Positions 18,846 to 29,086 of a stretch of DNA of 64,000 nucleotides are shown piece after piece. A program made the position numbers and the translations under genes. Source of the stretch: UBA6168 sp041163745 (lineage in GTDB: Bacteria; Bacteroidota; Bacteroidia; Chitinophagales; Saprospiraceae); contig JBEAQU010000104.1 of assembly GCA_041163745.1 (NCBI GenBank), forward strand, positions 1 to 64,000. The letters are read 5' to 3'. Every line of letters begins with the position of its first letter. The stretch's first letter is position 1. The notes beneath the pieces are model-generated. The model did not search any database. It was not told the origin of the DNA and saw nothing but the letters and a program-made list of their open reading frames with translations.

Positions 18846-20921
18846 TCAGAACGTGAACTTAAGCTGTCCTCTTAGTTCATGATTGGCAACAGCTTGGCCA
18901 ACAAGGAAGCCGGACTGAACAGCGCCCGGAGCTGCAGCATGGCGGAGCTGCCTGGCAAGCCAGGCCTCCATTTGCCAGCTGCTTCCCCTCGGACGGTATG
19001 CTGCATGGATGCTCCAGCGCATTCCTTGGCCGTGCAGTGCCGGGAAGGAAAATTCGCCCTGCAATCCCCGTTCGTAGGCGTAAATCCTCACGTCATGGGA
19101 GGCCGTATGGAATATGGCATGCCGAATACCAAACGAATAAGGTTTGGCGAGGGAACGATACAGCAGATCGGTACTGATATGAAATCCCCATTGGACGGGA
19201 AGCGCCGTTTCCGGGACGGATTGCCGCCGAACATCCATTCTTCCCCGAAGGATCAAGCCCTCACCAACCGGTGTTTCCAGCGCGTAACGCAACTGCAGGT
19301 CGCTCAGCTGCCGGGGAAAAACACTTCGGCCGTCCTCCTCCGATGCCAGGTCCCGTGGTGCCCGGCTGTGGCGAAGCTGCCATGCGCAACCAAATCCCTT
19401 CCTTTTCGTGTAGGAAAGCCGAAGTACCGCCTCCTGACCGTATTCCGGTCTGCTGACCCTGTAGCGCAACCAGGGAAACCGATACAGGTCGACAGTCGCC
19501 TGTAGTTGCCAATGACGTCGCAACGCCAGGTCAATTCCGGCGTAAAACCCCGTCTCGTTGGAAGTTTCCCCGCTTTCTGACAAACCGTTGGCATGAAAGC
19601 CGGCATAGTCTCGGTCATAACGACGGAACAACAGGCTTATGTCCAGCCTGCGGTCTGCCGCAATGACAAGCCCGTGCACCTGGGCGGTACCACCCGGCCG
19701 GCTGGCAGCGATTTCGCCGAAAAACATCAGGTTCCGATAAGTCCAGCCATAATCAAAACCCAGATTTCGGAGCAGATTCCCGCTGAAACCGAACCTGCGG
19801 TAAACCTGGTTAGCCGCAGCCTTTCCGACCGGTAGGAAATCCAGGAGTCCATGAATACCGACTTTGCCCCGCCCCCGGGAGAATTCCGCCGACATACCCG
19901 TCGTATGGTGAGGTATGGTTCCGGCGGCTTCCCTTTCAGAAGCCGTTCGGTGCAATCCGGACAAGGAAAAATTCGAAAAATAAGCTTCGCCGTCATCGCG
20001 CCGGCCAATCCGGCCATCCTGTTTGCGATAGGAATGGAACAAACGCAACACCATTCGTTCCGTTGGTGACAACTGTACCGCGCATCCCCGCATATATCCT
20101 GATTCCGCCAGGGAGGCATAGGGAAGGATACCGGGGGCCACCCGGCGCACCTGGCTGACGCCCAGCCGCTTCCCCGGGGCAAATCCCTGATGGGCGACAA
20201 GACCTTGCCCGAAGGCCACCAGATAATTGCCCAGTATCAGTTTCCGTAGTATGCCGTGCTCCCGGCGCTGCGACACATATCCCGCCACATGATCGAAACC
20301 CGGCGGCTGTCTGCTCGGTAACAGGGTTTCTCCGGGATCCTTTTCCACAGACAACTGCACTTTCCGGCCATGTGCACCCTGCCACCTGTATCGAACCGCC
20401 AGTCTGTCCGGACAACCGGCGAAACTCGTGTCGGCGGCACCTGACCCCCGAGCCCAACGCAGCAGCAGTTGGTGCCGTTTGCCCGAATCCAGGAACGGAC
20501 CGCTCCCGGAACGAAAGAATCCTCCCGGCGGACGGACCGTCGTGCCGGCTATCAACCTTCGGACGGTCAGGCTGTCGAAACCCGGTACGGCTTGCAATTC
20601 GTACACGGATTCAAGGGCTCCATGCAAACGGATGTGCTCGATCAGCGCCGTTTGCTGTTGCGGAGACAGCCATGCCGCATACTGGTGCGCGTTTGCCAAC
20701 GTCAGCTCGTTGAGATCCGGCATAGGCCGTAAGGCTTCCCGGTAGGCTTCCGCCAGTTCCCAGGTTTCGACCGGATCCGTCGCCAAGACGTCGCCGTCGG
20801 TCAGAACCGGCCATACCTCCGGAATTGGTGCGGACAGGACCGGATTGTCCGGGACGGTTTGTGTATGCACAACAAAAGGCAGGAAAACCTGCAGGAGAAG
20901 GAACAGGCGGGTTGAGGACAT
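18846..20921 (-). CDS. Exported helix-hairpin-helix protein with outer-membrane beta-barrel region
   Basis: 691 residues from the ATG at 20921, which opens on a signal peptide (RLFLLLQVFLPFVVHTQT). Residues about 65-130 form a ComEA-like helix-hairpin-helix unit: DLNELTLANAHQYAAWL, then ALESVYELQAVPGFDSL. The remaining 550 residues alternate hydrophobic and polar residues with many aromatics and Arg, as in a large beta-barrel, ending NHELRGQLKFTF with a terminal Phe. This architecture recurs in Bacteroidota. A DNA-contacting domain attached to a barrel suggests DNA binding or uptake at the outer membrane, but I know of no proof. Confidence 0.75.
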   Translation of the reverse strand: MSSTRLFLLLQVFLPFVVHTQTVPDNPVLSAPIPEVWPVLTDGDVLATDPVETWELAEAYREALRPMPDLNELTLANAHQYAAWLSPQQQTALIEHIRLHGALESVYELQAVPGFDSLTVRRLIAGTTVRPPGGFFRSGSGPFLDSGKRHQLLLRWARGSGAADTSFAGCPDRLAVRYRWQGAHGRKVQLSVEKDPGETLLPSRQPPGFDHVAGYVSQRREHGILRKLILGNYLVAFGQGLVAHQGFAPGKRLGVSQVRRVAPGILPYASLAESGYMRGCAVQLSPTERMVLRLFHSYRKQDGRIGRRDDGEAYFSNFSLSGLHRTASEREAAGTIPHHTTGMSAEFSRGRGKVGIHGLLDFLPVGKAAANQVYRRFGFSGNLLRNLGFDYGWTYRNLMFFGEIAASRPGGTAQVHGLVIAADRRLDISLLFRRYDRDYAGFHANGLSESGETSNETGFYAGIDLALRRHWQLQATVDLYRFPWLRYRVSRPEYGQEAVLRLSYTKRKGFGCAWQLRHSRAPRDLASEEDGRSVFPRQLSDLQLRYALETPVGEGLILRGRMDVRRQSVPETALPVQWGFHISTDLLYRSLAKPYSFGIRHAIFHTASHDVRIYAYERGLQGEFSFPALHGQGMRWSIHAAYRPRGSSWQMEAWLARQLRHAAAPGAVQSGFLVGQAVANHELRGQLKFTF

Positions 20922-21133
20922 GACGAGGCTTTTGGGGTGTGAGGTTATCACCAAGTTAAGAAATAAAAATATTAGCTTCAATATTTCCGTAAGAAATTCG
21001 GAAGCGACCGTCAACTGAAAAATAATTGTCCTTAAATACTGGCTGGATAACCGATTGTTCGGGGGTGAGTGAATGCATTGCCGCTGCAGGCGCAATATGC
21101 CTCAAACGAAGTTTTCCGCACAGGCGGATTCCG

Positions 21134-21141
21134 TATTTTTG
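21134..21141 (+). promoter_or_regulatory. Putative -7 promoter box for glutamine synthetase
   Basis: TATTTTTG followed by C matches TAnnTTTG and lies about 75 bases before the ATG. No clear TTG element accompanies it. Confidence 0.45.
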
Positions 21142-21214
21142 CAGGGTCGGCAGTGGAAAGGCGGTCGCCTGTTCCGGCCCGGCAGCAGCAACTCTTCAAA
21201 CAAAATCACCGCAC

Positions 21215-22231
21215 ATGACAAAGATTAAGCTCGAATACATCTGGTTGGACGGGTACAAACCCACCCAATCCTTGCGCAGCAAGACCAAAATCGTGGACAG
21301 TGCCAAGTTTTCCGGAAAACTGGATGAGTGTCCGATGTGGTCTTTCGACGGTTCCTCCACCGAGCAAGCGCCGGGAGGCTCTTCCGACTGCTTGCTGAAG
21401 CCGGTATTCCTATGTCCGGATCCGGGACGAAAATCCGCCTACCTGGTGCTCGCCGAGGTACTGAATGCCGACGGAACGCCGCATGCGACCAATGGTCGGG
21501 CCACCATTGCGGATGAGGACGAGGATTTCTGGTTTGGTTTCGAGCAGGAATACTTTCTGTGGGATACGGAAACCAACAAGCCGCTCGGCTTTCCTGCCAA
21601 CGGTTACCCGCGCCCACAGGGTCCTTATTACTGCAGCGTAGGCGGATACAATGCCTACGGAAGAGAAATCGTGGAGGAGCATCTCGACCTTTGCCTCGAA
21701 GCCGGGCTGAATGTGGAGGGTATCAATGCGGAAGTGGCGGCCGGACAATGGGAATTCCAAATTTTCGCCAAAGGTGCCCGTGCCGCCGGCGACCAGATCT
21801 GGGTGGCGCGCTACCTGCTGGAACGCACGGCCGAAAAATACGGCGTCGCCGTCAATTGGCATTGTAAGCCGCTGGGCGCACTCGACTGGAACGGCAGCGG
21901 TATGCACTGCAATTTCTCCAACACCACGCTTCGGACGGCCGCCAGCAAGGAGGTGTTCGAATCCATCTGCAACAAGTTCGCATCCAAGGAGGCCATCTCC
22001 GATTGTATCGCTGTCTATGGAGCGGACAATCATATGCGGCTGACCGGTCTGCATGAGACACAATCCATCGACAGGTTCTCCTATGGTGTCTCTGACCGGG
22101 GTGCCTCCATTCGGATTCCCGTGGCAGTCGTCGAGAACGGCTGGAGCGGTTACCTGGAAGATCGCCGGCCTAATTCCGCGGCAGACCCATATAAAGTCGC
22201 CGCCGCCATTATTCGGCGCCTAACTTCCTGA
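21215..22231 (+). CDS. glnII: Glutamine synthetase, type II (eukaryote-like)
   Basis: 338 residues from the ATG at 21215, as short as GSII and far shorter than GSI (about 470) or GSIII (about 700). Motifs are LEYIWLDGY at the N-terminus, SFDGSSTEQAPGG, EQEYFLWD, AAGQWEFQIF, WNGSGMHCNFSN and the C-terminal SIRIPVAV. It makes glutamine from glutamate, ammonia and ATP. GSII enzymes lack the adenylylation control of GSI. It is monocistronic: a promoter box lies upstream and a strong terminator follows at once. Confidence 0.95.
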   Translation: MTKIKLEYIWLDGYKPTQSLRSKTKIVDSAKFSGKLDECPMWSFDGSSTEQAPGGSSDCLLKPVFLCPDPGRKSAYLVLAEVLNADGTPHATNGRATIADEDEDFWFGFEQEYFLWDTETNKPLGFPANGYPRPQGPYYCSVGGYNAYGREIVEEHLDLCLEAGLNVEGINAEVAAGQWEFQIFAKGARAAGDQIWVARYLLERTAEKYGVAVNWHCKPLGALDWNGSGMHCNFSNTTLRTAASKEVFESICNKFASKEAISDCIAVYGADNHMRLTGLHETQSIDRFSYGVSDRGASIRIPVAVVENGWSGYLEDRRPNSAADPYKVAAAIIRRLTS

Positions 22232-22263
22232 CGGGAAAAGGGCACTGCACAGACCAAACAGCA

Positions 22264-22296
22264 AAGGAAGGGGGAAGGATGTTCCCCTTCCTTTTT
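22264..22296 (+). terminator. Intrinsic terminator after glutamine synthetase
   Basis: A purine-rich arm (AAGGAAGGGGGAA) pairs with TTCCCCTTCCTT across a short loop with one bulged G, followed directly by a T run. Confidence 0.85.
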
Positions 22297-22423
22297 CAAT
22301 AACTTTTATGCGGGGCCATGCCCCTGTCGCGCGGACAACACTGTCAACACGACAGCATGTGGGCGGCTGCGAATCCGCGTTCCGTACAGCCACGCCGGCA
22401 ACCGAACAACAGGCTGCCGAAGC

Positions 22424-24502
22424 CTAGTCGCCGAAAAGGAACTTGACGCCCCCGTAAACATGCACGGGCGGCGCGGGTTCGTAGTACCGGCCCCCGAAAC
22501 CGTTGGTTCTGATGTTCGAAAAATAAGGTTCCCCCCAAACATTGTTGATGCCGAACGATGGTTCGAGGATGATGCTGTCCAGCGACAGTCGGCACGCTAT
22601 GTTCGCATGCAGCAAACGGTAACCGGAGACTTCCGTCGAATTGGCGTTGTCGGCGTACATCCGGCCAGCCTGCTGCGCTCGAAGGGTCAGGAACAATCCG
22701 CCGCGATGGTGGTACCGCAGGGCCAGATAGGCGGTCTGCAGGGGTACGCCCGGCTGCCGGTTGCCCTGGTAATCCCGGCCACGCTCCCGGTAGTCCTGAA
22801 ACTCGAATCTGGAAACCGTCAGGTTGGCAAAAAGATAAATCCCGCTCCCTGCAAAAAAGGAACAGCCGGCCTCCAGACCCCGACGTAGCGACCGGGCAGC
22901 ATTTTCGTAAAAAGTCCTGGCATCGATCTCCACCGGCACCAGTTCATCCCGGAGTCGGATCCTGAATATGGCCACATCATATTTCAGCCGGTTTCCGACC
23001 CCAGCCCCCTTCCATCCTAATTCCACACTGCGGGACCGTTGCGGCTGCAAGCCTGGATTGAACCCTCCTATACCGGACGGATTGGCATATTCCGTAAAGG
23101 TAGGCGTCTCGAAACCGGAGCCCGCGTTCGCATACAAAGTACTGTGCCGGGAAAGCCTGAAACGCAACCCGATGAACGGATTGGCAACCAGATAGTCCCG
23201 CTCCCCACTGTCATCCCCGTCGGAAAGAAAACGGTCATTCACCTGTAGCCGAAGATAATCCGTCCGGATTCCGGGATACACCCCCCAACGGTCTCCCATC
23301 TCATATTCCTGACTCAGGTAGATGGCAGCCACCGCACACACTTCATCCTGGTCGAATTTCAACCCTCCCCGGATCCCTCCGTTGTTTACATATCGGCGAC
23401 GATGATCCGTCTGAGCCTCCGCTTCCATCCCGAGCAGTGTCCTGACCCTGACACGGCCTGCTTCATCCGCACGCTGATAGGTCATGGCACTTCCCCTGAA
23501 CGACCGGTCGAACCGTACCACTTCCGCCGGATTGCCGGCCAGCCGGCTGTCAAACACCCGAAAGGTCTTGAAGATCCGGACGTCTAGTTGACTGCTGTCG
23601 CGGAACTGATGCAACCAGGATATGCCCAACCGACCTTGCCGCACACTTTCCCCCGCATCAAAGGCCACGTTCCGTTCCCTTGCCTGCCGCCGGTCCTGCC
23701 GGTATTCCCCGATCGTCAGCGCACCGGGATCGTCCGCTTGCGGACTGAATGAAATGTTCGCCAAAAAACGAACCGTATTGTTCCGGTCGGGCTTCCACTG
23801 CATGCCAGCGTTACCCAGGTAGTTCCGAAATGCGGCGTGGTTCCTGTATCCGTTCGTTCCTGCATACATCCCGTTGAATGCGTATACCCGATTGGCACCC
23901 AAGCGTCCCTGCGACCGAACCAATGCCTTCCTGAATCCGTAAGCCCCTGCCGCCACACCGGCTTCCGTCCGCGGCGGCCCCTCGAAATCCAAGGATGTAA
24001 ACCGGATCATCCCGCCGCTCGCATTGCCGTAGTATCCGCCAGTATTGCCTCTCACCACCTCCACATCGCTCAACAACGCCGGGTCGATGTTGTCAACCTG
24101 ACCTTGACCGTCCGGCGATGTTTCCGGAAAACCGTCCAACAGCATACGGATTCCCCGGATGCCAAATGCCGACCGCGCACCGAATCCACGAATGGATATC
24201 CGAACATCCTGGGCGAAGTTGTTGCCGTTTTGTACAAACAGGCCTGGAACGGTGGTCAGCGTTTCCTCCAAAGACAAACCCTGCTGACCGTGTCGAAGCC
24301 GATAAGACCCTAATCTGCTAATTGCCAGCGGTGTGGACAAATCCTGCGAAGGAAGTCGACTAGCCTGTACGGTAACGGCAACCAATTCTTCGGCCAACAG
24401 GGTGTCGGGCGAACCGACTTGCCCCGACACTCCGGCATGCAATGAAAGAATCCAAACGGCCATGATGGCAGCCTTCTCCCAAGTTGTACGCTTTGCTTTC
24501 AT
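22424..24502 (-). CDS. TonB-dependent outer-membrane receptor (siderophore/metal type)
   Basis: 692 residues from the ATG at 24502, which precedes the signal peptide (IMAVWILSLHAGVSGQ). The plug domain (about residues 35-160) contains AVTVQASRLPS, LTTVPGLFVQNG, SIRGFGARSAFGIRGIR and DVEVVRGNTGGYYGNASGG, all typical. The rest is a 22-strand barrel, ending in VYGGVKFLFGD. No SusD partner is present and no CarboxypepD_reg domain precedes the plug, so it resembles iron or cobalamin receptors more than SusC glycan receptors. No substrate-binding or iron-regulated neighbour defines the ligand. Confidence 0.93.
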   Translation of the reverse strand: MKAKRTTWEKAAIMAVWILSLHAGVSGQVGSPDTLLAEELVAVTVQASRLPSQDLSTPLAISRLGSYRLRHGQQGLSLEETLTTVPGLFVQNGNNFAQDVRISIRGFGARSAFGIRGIRMLLDGFPETSPDGQGQVDNIDPALLSDVEVVRGNTGGYYGNASGGMIRFTSLDFEGPPRTEAGVAAGAYGFRKALVRSQGRLGANRVYAFNGMYAGTNGYRNHAAFRNYLGNAGMQWKPDRNNTVRFLANISFSPQADDPGALTIGEYRQDRRQARERNVAFDAGESVRQGRLGISWLHQFRDSSQLDVRIFKTFRVFDSRLAGNPAEVVRFDRSFRGSAMTYQRADEAGRVRVRTLLGMEAEAQTDHRRRYVNNGGIRGGLKFDQDEVCAVAAIYLSQEYEMGDRWGVYPGIRTDYLRLQVNDRFLSDGDDSGERDYLVANPFIGLRFRLSRHSTLYANAGSGFETPTFTEYANPSGIGGFNPGLQPQRSRSVELGWKGAGVGNRLKYDVAIFRIRLRDELVPVEIDARTFYENAARSLRRGLEAGCSFFAGSGIYLFANLTVSRFEFQDYRERGRDYQGNRQPGVPLQTAYLALRYHHRGGLFLTLRAQQAGRMYADNANSTEVSGYRLLHANIACRLSLDSIILEPSFGINNVWGEPYFSNIRTNGFGGRYYEPAPPVHVYGGVKFLFGD

Positions 24503-24665
24503 GATTTTGGGAAATATTAACATCCTGCAAGTTGCCCAAATTTCACCAAGCGACGATGCACTGCGTCCGAAAAAGTGGACCTGTACCATCCATTTTCCGT
24601 AACACTGCCGCATGCTTCCGGCCGCTTGTCATGGACATCATATCGGAAACCTGCCGGAACACCGC

Positions 24666-27600
24666 TCAAAATCCTGCCTGATATATCCACCGGTAGGCCC
24701 GGCCTTGGGATGAAATCACTTCCAAGCGCAGCATCCTCCCCGCCAATACAGGTGGCAAAGCCAATGGCAGGTCGTTCCAGCCGGTTGTTGTGTTCAGCCG
24801 TTCCTCCAGCAGCAACCTGCCTGACAAATCATGCAAGCGAACTTGTACCGGTTCTCCCAAGGTCGTATGGACTTGCAAGCGGAAGCGCTCCCGGAAGGGA
24901 TTGGGCCAGGGTTCGCCGATGTCGGGCGTTCGACGTCGGTTCTGATCTCCTGCATCATCGCCGGACACCTTCAATACGACGGGGCCGGCATCGAAGTCCC
25001 CACCGTTGTAACAGACCGCCTCCATTCGCTGCCGGTCGATGGCAATCCATTCCGACAACCTGCCGGAGCGCCGTGCCCGGAAGTTGAAAGTCACGACAAC
25101 TTGCCCTTCCGTCAGCCTAAGGGGGTGCCGGGCCGTCCAACTGACAGGCAAACTCCCCGGCAACAAGCTGGCCAGCCCGACGGAAGAACTTCCGAGCAGA
25201 CAGCTGCTCTTCTCATCCAGCCCCAGACACTCCAGCGACGAGGTGTCATATTTAAGCAGAAACTGCATGCCACGAAGACCATCGAAGCCTTCCGCCGACA
25301 AGGACATGCTGTGAACGGATCCGGCAGAAACCGGGTGGTCCACCATCACCAGCCGCAAGGGGCTTCCGCCCGAGCGACAATCCGGAACCGGGCCATGCAC
25401 CAGGTTGGTGGCGGCGCTGCCGTTGACGTCTCCGACTTTCACCGCTATGAAATCGGCACTGGCCCAACCAGGTACGAAATCGTTTATGTTGTAAACTTCC
25501 GGAAAACCACCGGTCCAGGGATGGCCAGGATTGGAAAATATATGGTCCTTCCGGATGAACCGCCAGGAAACATTACCAGGGAAATAGTCAATCTCAAATA
25601 GTAAAAGCTTACTGATCAGTACAATATCCAGGGTGGTCACCGTCTTGCTCTTGTTGACGTCGGCCGCTATCAGCTGATACGGCGAATCCAAGAGGTCATT
25701 TCCAAGCACATGCTCCTGGATGAGCAGGATATCCAGGGTCGTGACACCGTTTCGGTGGTCGTCATTCTTGTAGGGAGAAATGGTGTAATCCTGCCCGGCC
25801 TGCAGGTTGGCGAAATAGAATGTCCCGGCTGCATCCGTAGTGACGGTATTGTTATTGCCACCACCTCCACTCAGCGAAACCGTCACCCCCTGCAAGGGCT
25901 GTTCCTCTTCATTGGTAATGATTCCCAACAAAGGTGCAGCCAATTGACAAACGCCGGCATTGTCCTCTACGTCGAGTTCGGTGATGCAGTAGGATTGGTT
26001 GCCCGCAGGATCGGTGACCCATATAGCCACTTGGTATGGCGCCCCCGTGTCCTCACAGGTCAACCACAAGCACGTGTCCGTCGGAGCGGTCGAAAAGGAA
26101 AAAGACAAGGGACCACCGCAATAATCATAACTGCCCCCGTCCAGCCAGGCTGCACAAACCAAGACCTCTCCGCTGTCGGACAGGGAAGCGGACAGCCCGG
26201 AAGTACATACCGCGACCGGCGCTTTGCCATCCTGGACACAAAAGGAAACGGACAATTCGGATGCGTTGTTGCAACCATCCCGTACCAGATATCGAAGCTG
26301 GTGGCAACCCGTCGGAACATCCCCGGTGAACTGCCCGGCTCCCGCTGCGTCGGTCGTTCCGTCCGCCGACAAGTCCAGGTAGTGTTCGATATCGAGGCTG
26401 GCAGTGCATTCCCCCGTTATGATTACCGGCAGGTTGATACCGGCCAGCAGGCAGGTATCAGCCGGGATGGTCAGCAGCGAATCGAAACCGGGTGACAACT
26501 GGGGCGCCTGGTCATCCTGTATGTTGATATATTGTTCGTAGGTGATGGTCGCCGCACCGGATACATCTGCTTCTGTCAGAAAAACACCCCCCGATTGGTG
26601 GGGAAGGTCGACGGTCGGTGCGCCGGTACCTTCCAGACACCAGTTGCTCACCATCCAGGTTCGTACAATGGTCGTGCAGGCACTGTCGGAAGGATTGGCC
26701 GCAGGTTGGTCAAAATGGCTCACCGCGAGCAGCGTGCAACCGAAGTTGCTCAATACCAAGGTATCAGGTGACAAGGGATCAAAACATGTCCCTGTCCAAT
26801 CCGCCGGAAAAACTACCATCCAATCCTCCTCGGAAATGACCTGGAGAAGCTGCGAGCAGGGTGCCGAAACATTGCCAGCGGGATCCGAAACCGTGAAGTG
26901 ACGAGTAATCTCACCGGCTCCGCAATCGTCGAACAGGACCGACCAGGCCAGCTCCTCGACAATACTCCCGCAGTTGTCCGTACCCAGGGCGGTCCCGAAC
27001 CCGGACAGCCAATCAAAGGACAGCGAGGTCGGGACATCGCCACAGGCAATCTGTTTGCCAGGCGGGGCCAGACAGCTCGGACCAATCTGGTCCTTCACCA
27101 GGATATGGACGGTACATTCGTTGACATGGCCCTCGCAATCCTTCACTTGCATGGTCACCAACACCGTATCGTCCGTACACTCAACCCAGACCGCATCCGA
27201 GAAGGACGTCCCGGAATCATCTTCCCTGCGGATTGACATGCCAGCCAGGCAACAGTTGTCATAACTTCCGGCATCGACAGTCTGGGGGGTTATCCAGGCG
27301 TAACCGTCATTGTCCAGACTTACGGTGGTAAAATCATCACAGACCGCCACCGGCTGCCATTCATCCGCAATCGTCACCGCCACATCCAGCAATGTTTGGT
27401 TCCCACAGGCATCGGTCACTTGGTATTGGACCATATGGATTCCGAGTGGCAAGCCTGGCGGCGGGACATGCCCGCCGGCCTGTCCGTCGACTCCGTTCAG
27501 ATACACGATTTCCCCGACCGGTGAAAAAATCCTGACCAGCTGTATGTCGTTGCATTCGTCCGCCATTACCGGCGCCGGCACGAAGCCGGTGGAAAGACAG

Positions 27601-28787
27601 CCCTGTGGTGAACCGGCACCGTTGTTGTTCGCGGGCATGGTGAAAGGTGGCACCGAGACTTGCGGCCCCAGGTTGTCTTTGACATGCACATACTGGACGT
27701 TGTCATTACCTTGGTTGTCAAGCAGCACAACCTCCCCGGTGCACCAGTTGAAGACGAACCAAGTCCGTAGAATGGTGATGTTGTTCCCGCAAGCCGCCAA
27801 GGTATCGTCATGGTGCGTGTAACCGGCCGGGCAGTAATTGCCGGTCACTCCCGTCGGAATGCCGGAGCCGCCGGTAGCCGGATCTCCGGTGTAAGGCGTC
27901 GCATCCAGACCGGAAGGGAAGGACAGGGCCGCCAGGCAGGTCCATTCCCGGTCAGGCGGGAAAAGAGGCGCAACAAGCGGCGAAATGAACAGGTACTGCT
28001 GACAGGTCGCCGACAGGTTGCCTGCGTCATCCGTTGCGATCCAGCTCTTCCGGAAGGTGGTTCCGCCACAGGTGCTGTCACCGAGCAACTCAAAATTGGT
28101 CAGGGCCATCATCGGCGGCACGTCACAATTGTCTGTCGCCGGCGGCGGTGGAAAGAGTTCCGGATATGCCTGACAGGTCAGCACAATGGTATCTGATGGG
28201 CATTGGATGACCGGGGGCATCAAATCAAGGATGTGAAGGGTCGTCTGGCAGCTGTTACCAGCGCATGTATCTGTTACCTCGGCCGTCACGCTTTGTCCGG
28301 CCAAGCTGCAGTCCAGGATATTGGACGGCCAAATTCCGGCGGAAGTGTATATGGTGACGACATATCCCGCGTAAGTGTTGTAGTTTCCCTCCAGCAGGAT
28401 ATCCGGTGTGACGAGGATTTGCCCCCCGGTGTCCAGGGAGGATTGGATGGCATTGTTACAAGTGAGTTGTTCCCGCATGATGCCGACAGTCAGGGTGAAC
28501 TCGTCGACCGTACCGGCCGTATCAGTCACAACCACCGTCATCAGATGGTTGCTCTGCGGGTTCCCTGTCCATGTAACCGTTACGGTTTGTCCTGTGTTCT
28601 GCGACAATTGACCACCGGTGGGAAGATACCAAAAGCAAGTTCCGCCATTCGCCATAACCACGGAATAATCATAGGTTCCATATTGGCAGACGGCACTAGG
28701 ACCCAGCAGCTGGGCATACGAAGGCAGCCCGGCTACAGTCGCCAGCAAGGTTACCAACACGACGGTGAAAGAAGGGAACGGGTACAT
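24666..28787 (-). CDS. Giant T9SS-secreted adhesin-like protein with dockerin-like, cohesin-like and sorting domains
   Basis: 1373 residues. In order: signal peptide (1-25); a PKD-like domain (about 26-105); some 800 residues of repeated, Cys-containing HYR/Ig-like units built around phrases such as VIQCPSDT, TDNCD and VTDACGN; a CnaB-like module (about 955-1010, PLQGVTVSLSGGGG); a tandem dockerin-type loop pair (VTTLDILLI and VTTLDIVLI, about 1010-1060); a cohesin-like beta domain (about 1139-1260); and a T9SS domain (about 1289-1373, GEPWPNPFRERFRL). Expected on the cell surface, with roles in adhesion or matrix inferred only. It sits alone between the TonB receptor gene and a long non-coding stretch. 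Confidence 0.85.
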   Translation of the reverse strand: MYPFPSFTVVLVTLLATVAGLPSYAQLLGPSAVCQYGTYDYSVVMANGGTCFWYLPTGGQLSQNTGQTVTVTWTGNPQSNHLMTVVVTDTAGTVDEFTLTVGIMREQLTCNNAIQSSLDTGGQILVTPDILLEGNYNTYAGYVVTIYTSAGIWPSNILDCSLAGQSVTAEVTDTCAGNSCQTTLHILDLMPPVIQCPSDTIVLTCQAYPELFPPPPATDNCDVPPMMALTNFELLGDSTCGGTTFRKSWIATDDAGNLSATCQQYLFISPLVAPLFPPDREWTCLAALSFPSGLDATPYTGDPATGGSGIPTGVTGNYCPAGYTHHDDTLAACGNNITILRTWFVFNWCTGEVVLLDNQGNDNVQYVHVKDNLGPQVSVPPFTMPANNNGAGSPQGCLSTGFVPAPVMADECNDIQLVRIFSPVGEIVYLNGVDGQAGGHVPPPGLPLGIHMVQYQVTDACGNQTLLDVAVTIADEWQPVAVCDDFTTVSLDNDGYAWITPQTVDAGSYDNCCLAGMSIRREDDSGTSFSDAVWVECTDDTVLVTMQVKDCEGHVNECTVHILVKDQIGPSCLAPPGKQIACGDVPTSLSFDWLSGFGTALGTDNCGSIVEELAWSVLFDDCGAGEITRHFTVSDPAGNVSAPCSQLLQVISEEDWMVVFPADWTGTCFDPLSPDTLVLSNFGCTLLAVSHFDQPAANPSDSACTTIVRTWMVSNWCLEGTGAPTVDLPHQSGGVFLTEADVSGAATITYEQYINIQDDQAPQLSPGFDSLLTIPADTCLLAGINLPVIITGECTASLDIEHYLDLSADGTTDAAGAGQFTGDVPTGCHQLRYLVRDGCNNASELSVSFCVQDGKAPVAVCTSGLSASLSDSGEVLVCAAWLDGGSYDYCGGPLSFSFSTAPTDTCLWLTCEDTGAPYQVAIWVTDPAGNQSYCITELDVEDNAGVCQLAAPLLGIITNEEEQPLQGVTVSLSGGGGNNNTVTTDAAGTFYFANLQAGQDYTISPYKNDDHRNGVTTLDILLIQEHVLGNDLLDSPYQLIAADVNKSKTVTTLDIVLISKLLLFEIDYFPGNVSWRFIRKDHIFSNPGHPWTGGFPEVYNINDFVPGWASADFIAVKVGDVNGSAATNLVHGPVPDCRSGGSPLRLVMVDHPVSAGSVHSMSLSAEGFDGLRGMQFLLKYDTSSLECLGLDEKSSCLLGSSSVGLASLLPGSLPVSWTARHPLRLTEGQVVVTFNFRARRSGRLSEWIAIDRQRMEAVCYNGGDFDAGPVVLKVSGDDAGDQNRRRTPDIGEPWPNPFRERFRLQVHTTLGEPVQVRLHDLSGRLLLEERLNTTTGWNDLPLALPPVLAGRMLRLEVISSQGRAYRWIYQAGF

Positions 28788-29086
28788 GTCGCAGTTTTAG
28801 TGTTCGGATGCAGGCCTGGCTGAAAACGGCTCGGACAGGGGCGGCCCGTCCGGATCAAGATCATGGACGTGGGGCGGATGGCGTCGGACCGGTGCCCCGA
28901 AGATGGGGTGTCGGATGTCGCTGGGCGGTCAGGATTCGCTGGAGATTGTAAGCTAGCGGTGGACCAGGTTTGTCCCTAACGCTGGGGAAGGAAAACAAAA
29001 AGGCCAGGATGGAGGGGCGAAGGCCGTACCCTGGTGAGACAGGAATCGTTCCTTTCATCGGTAGTAATCGGTTTAGTGTTCGTTCC

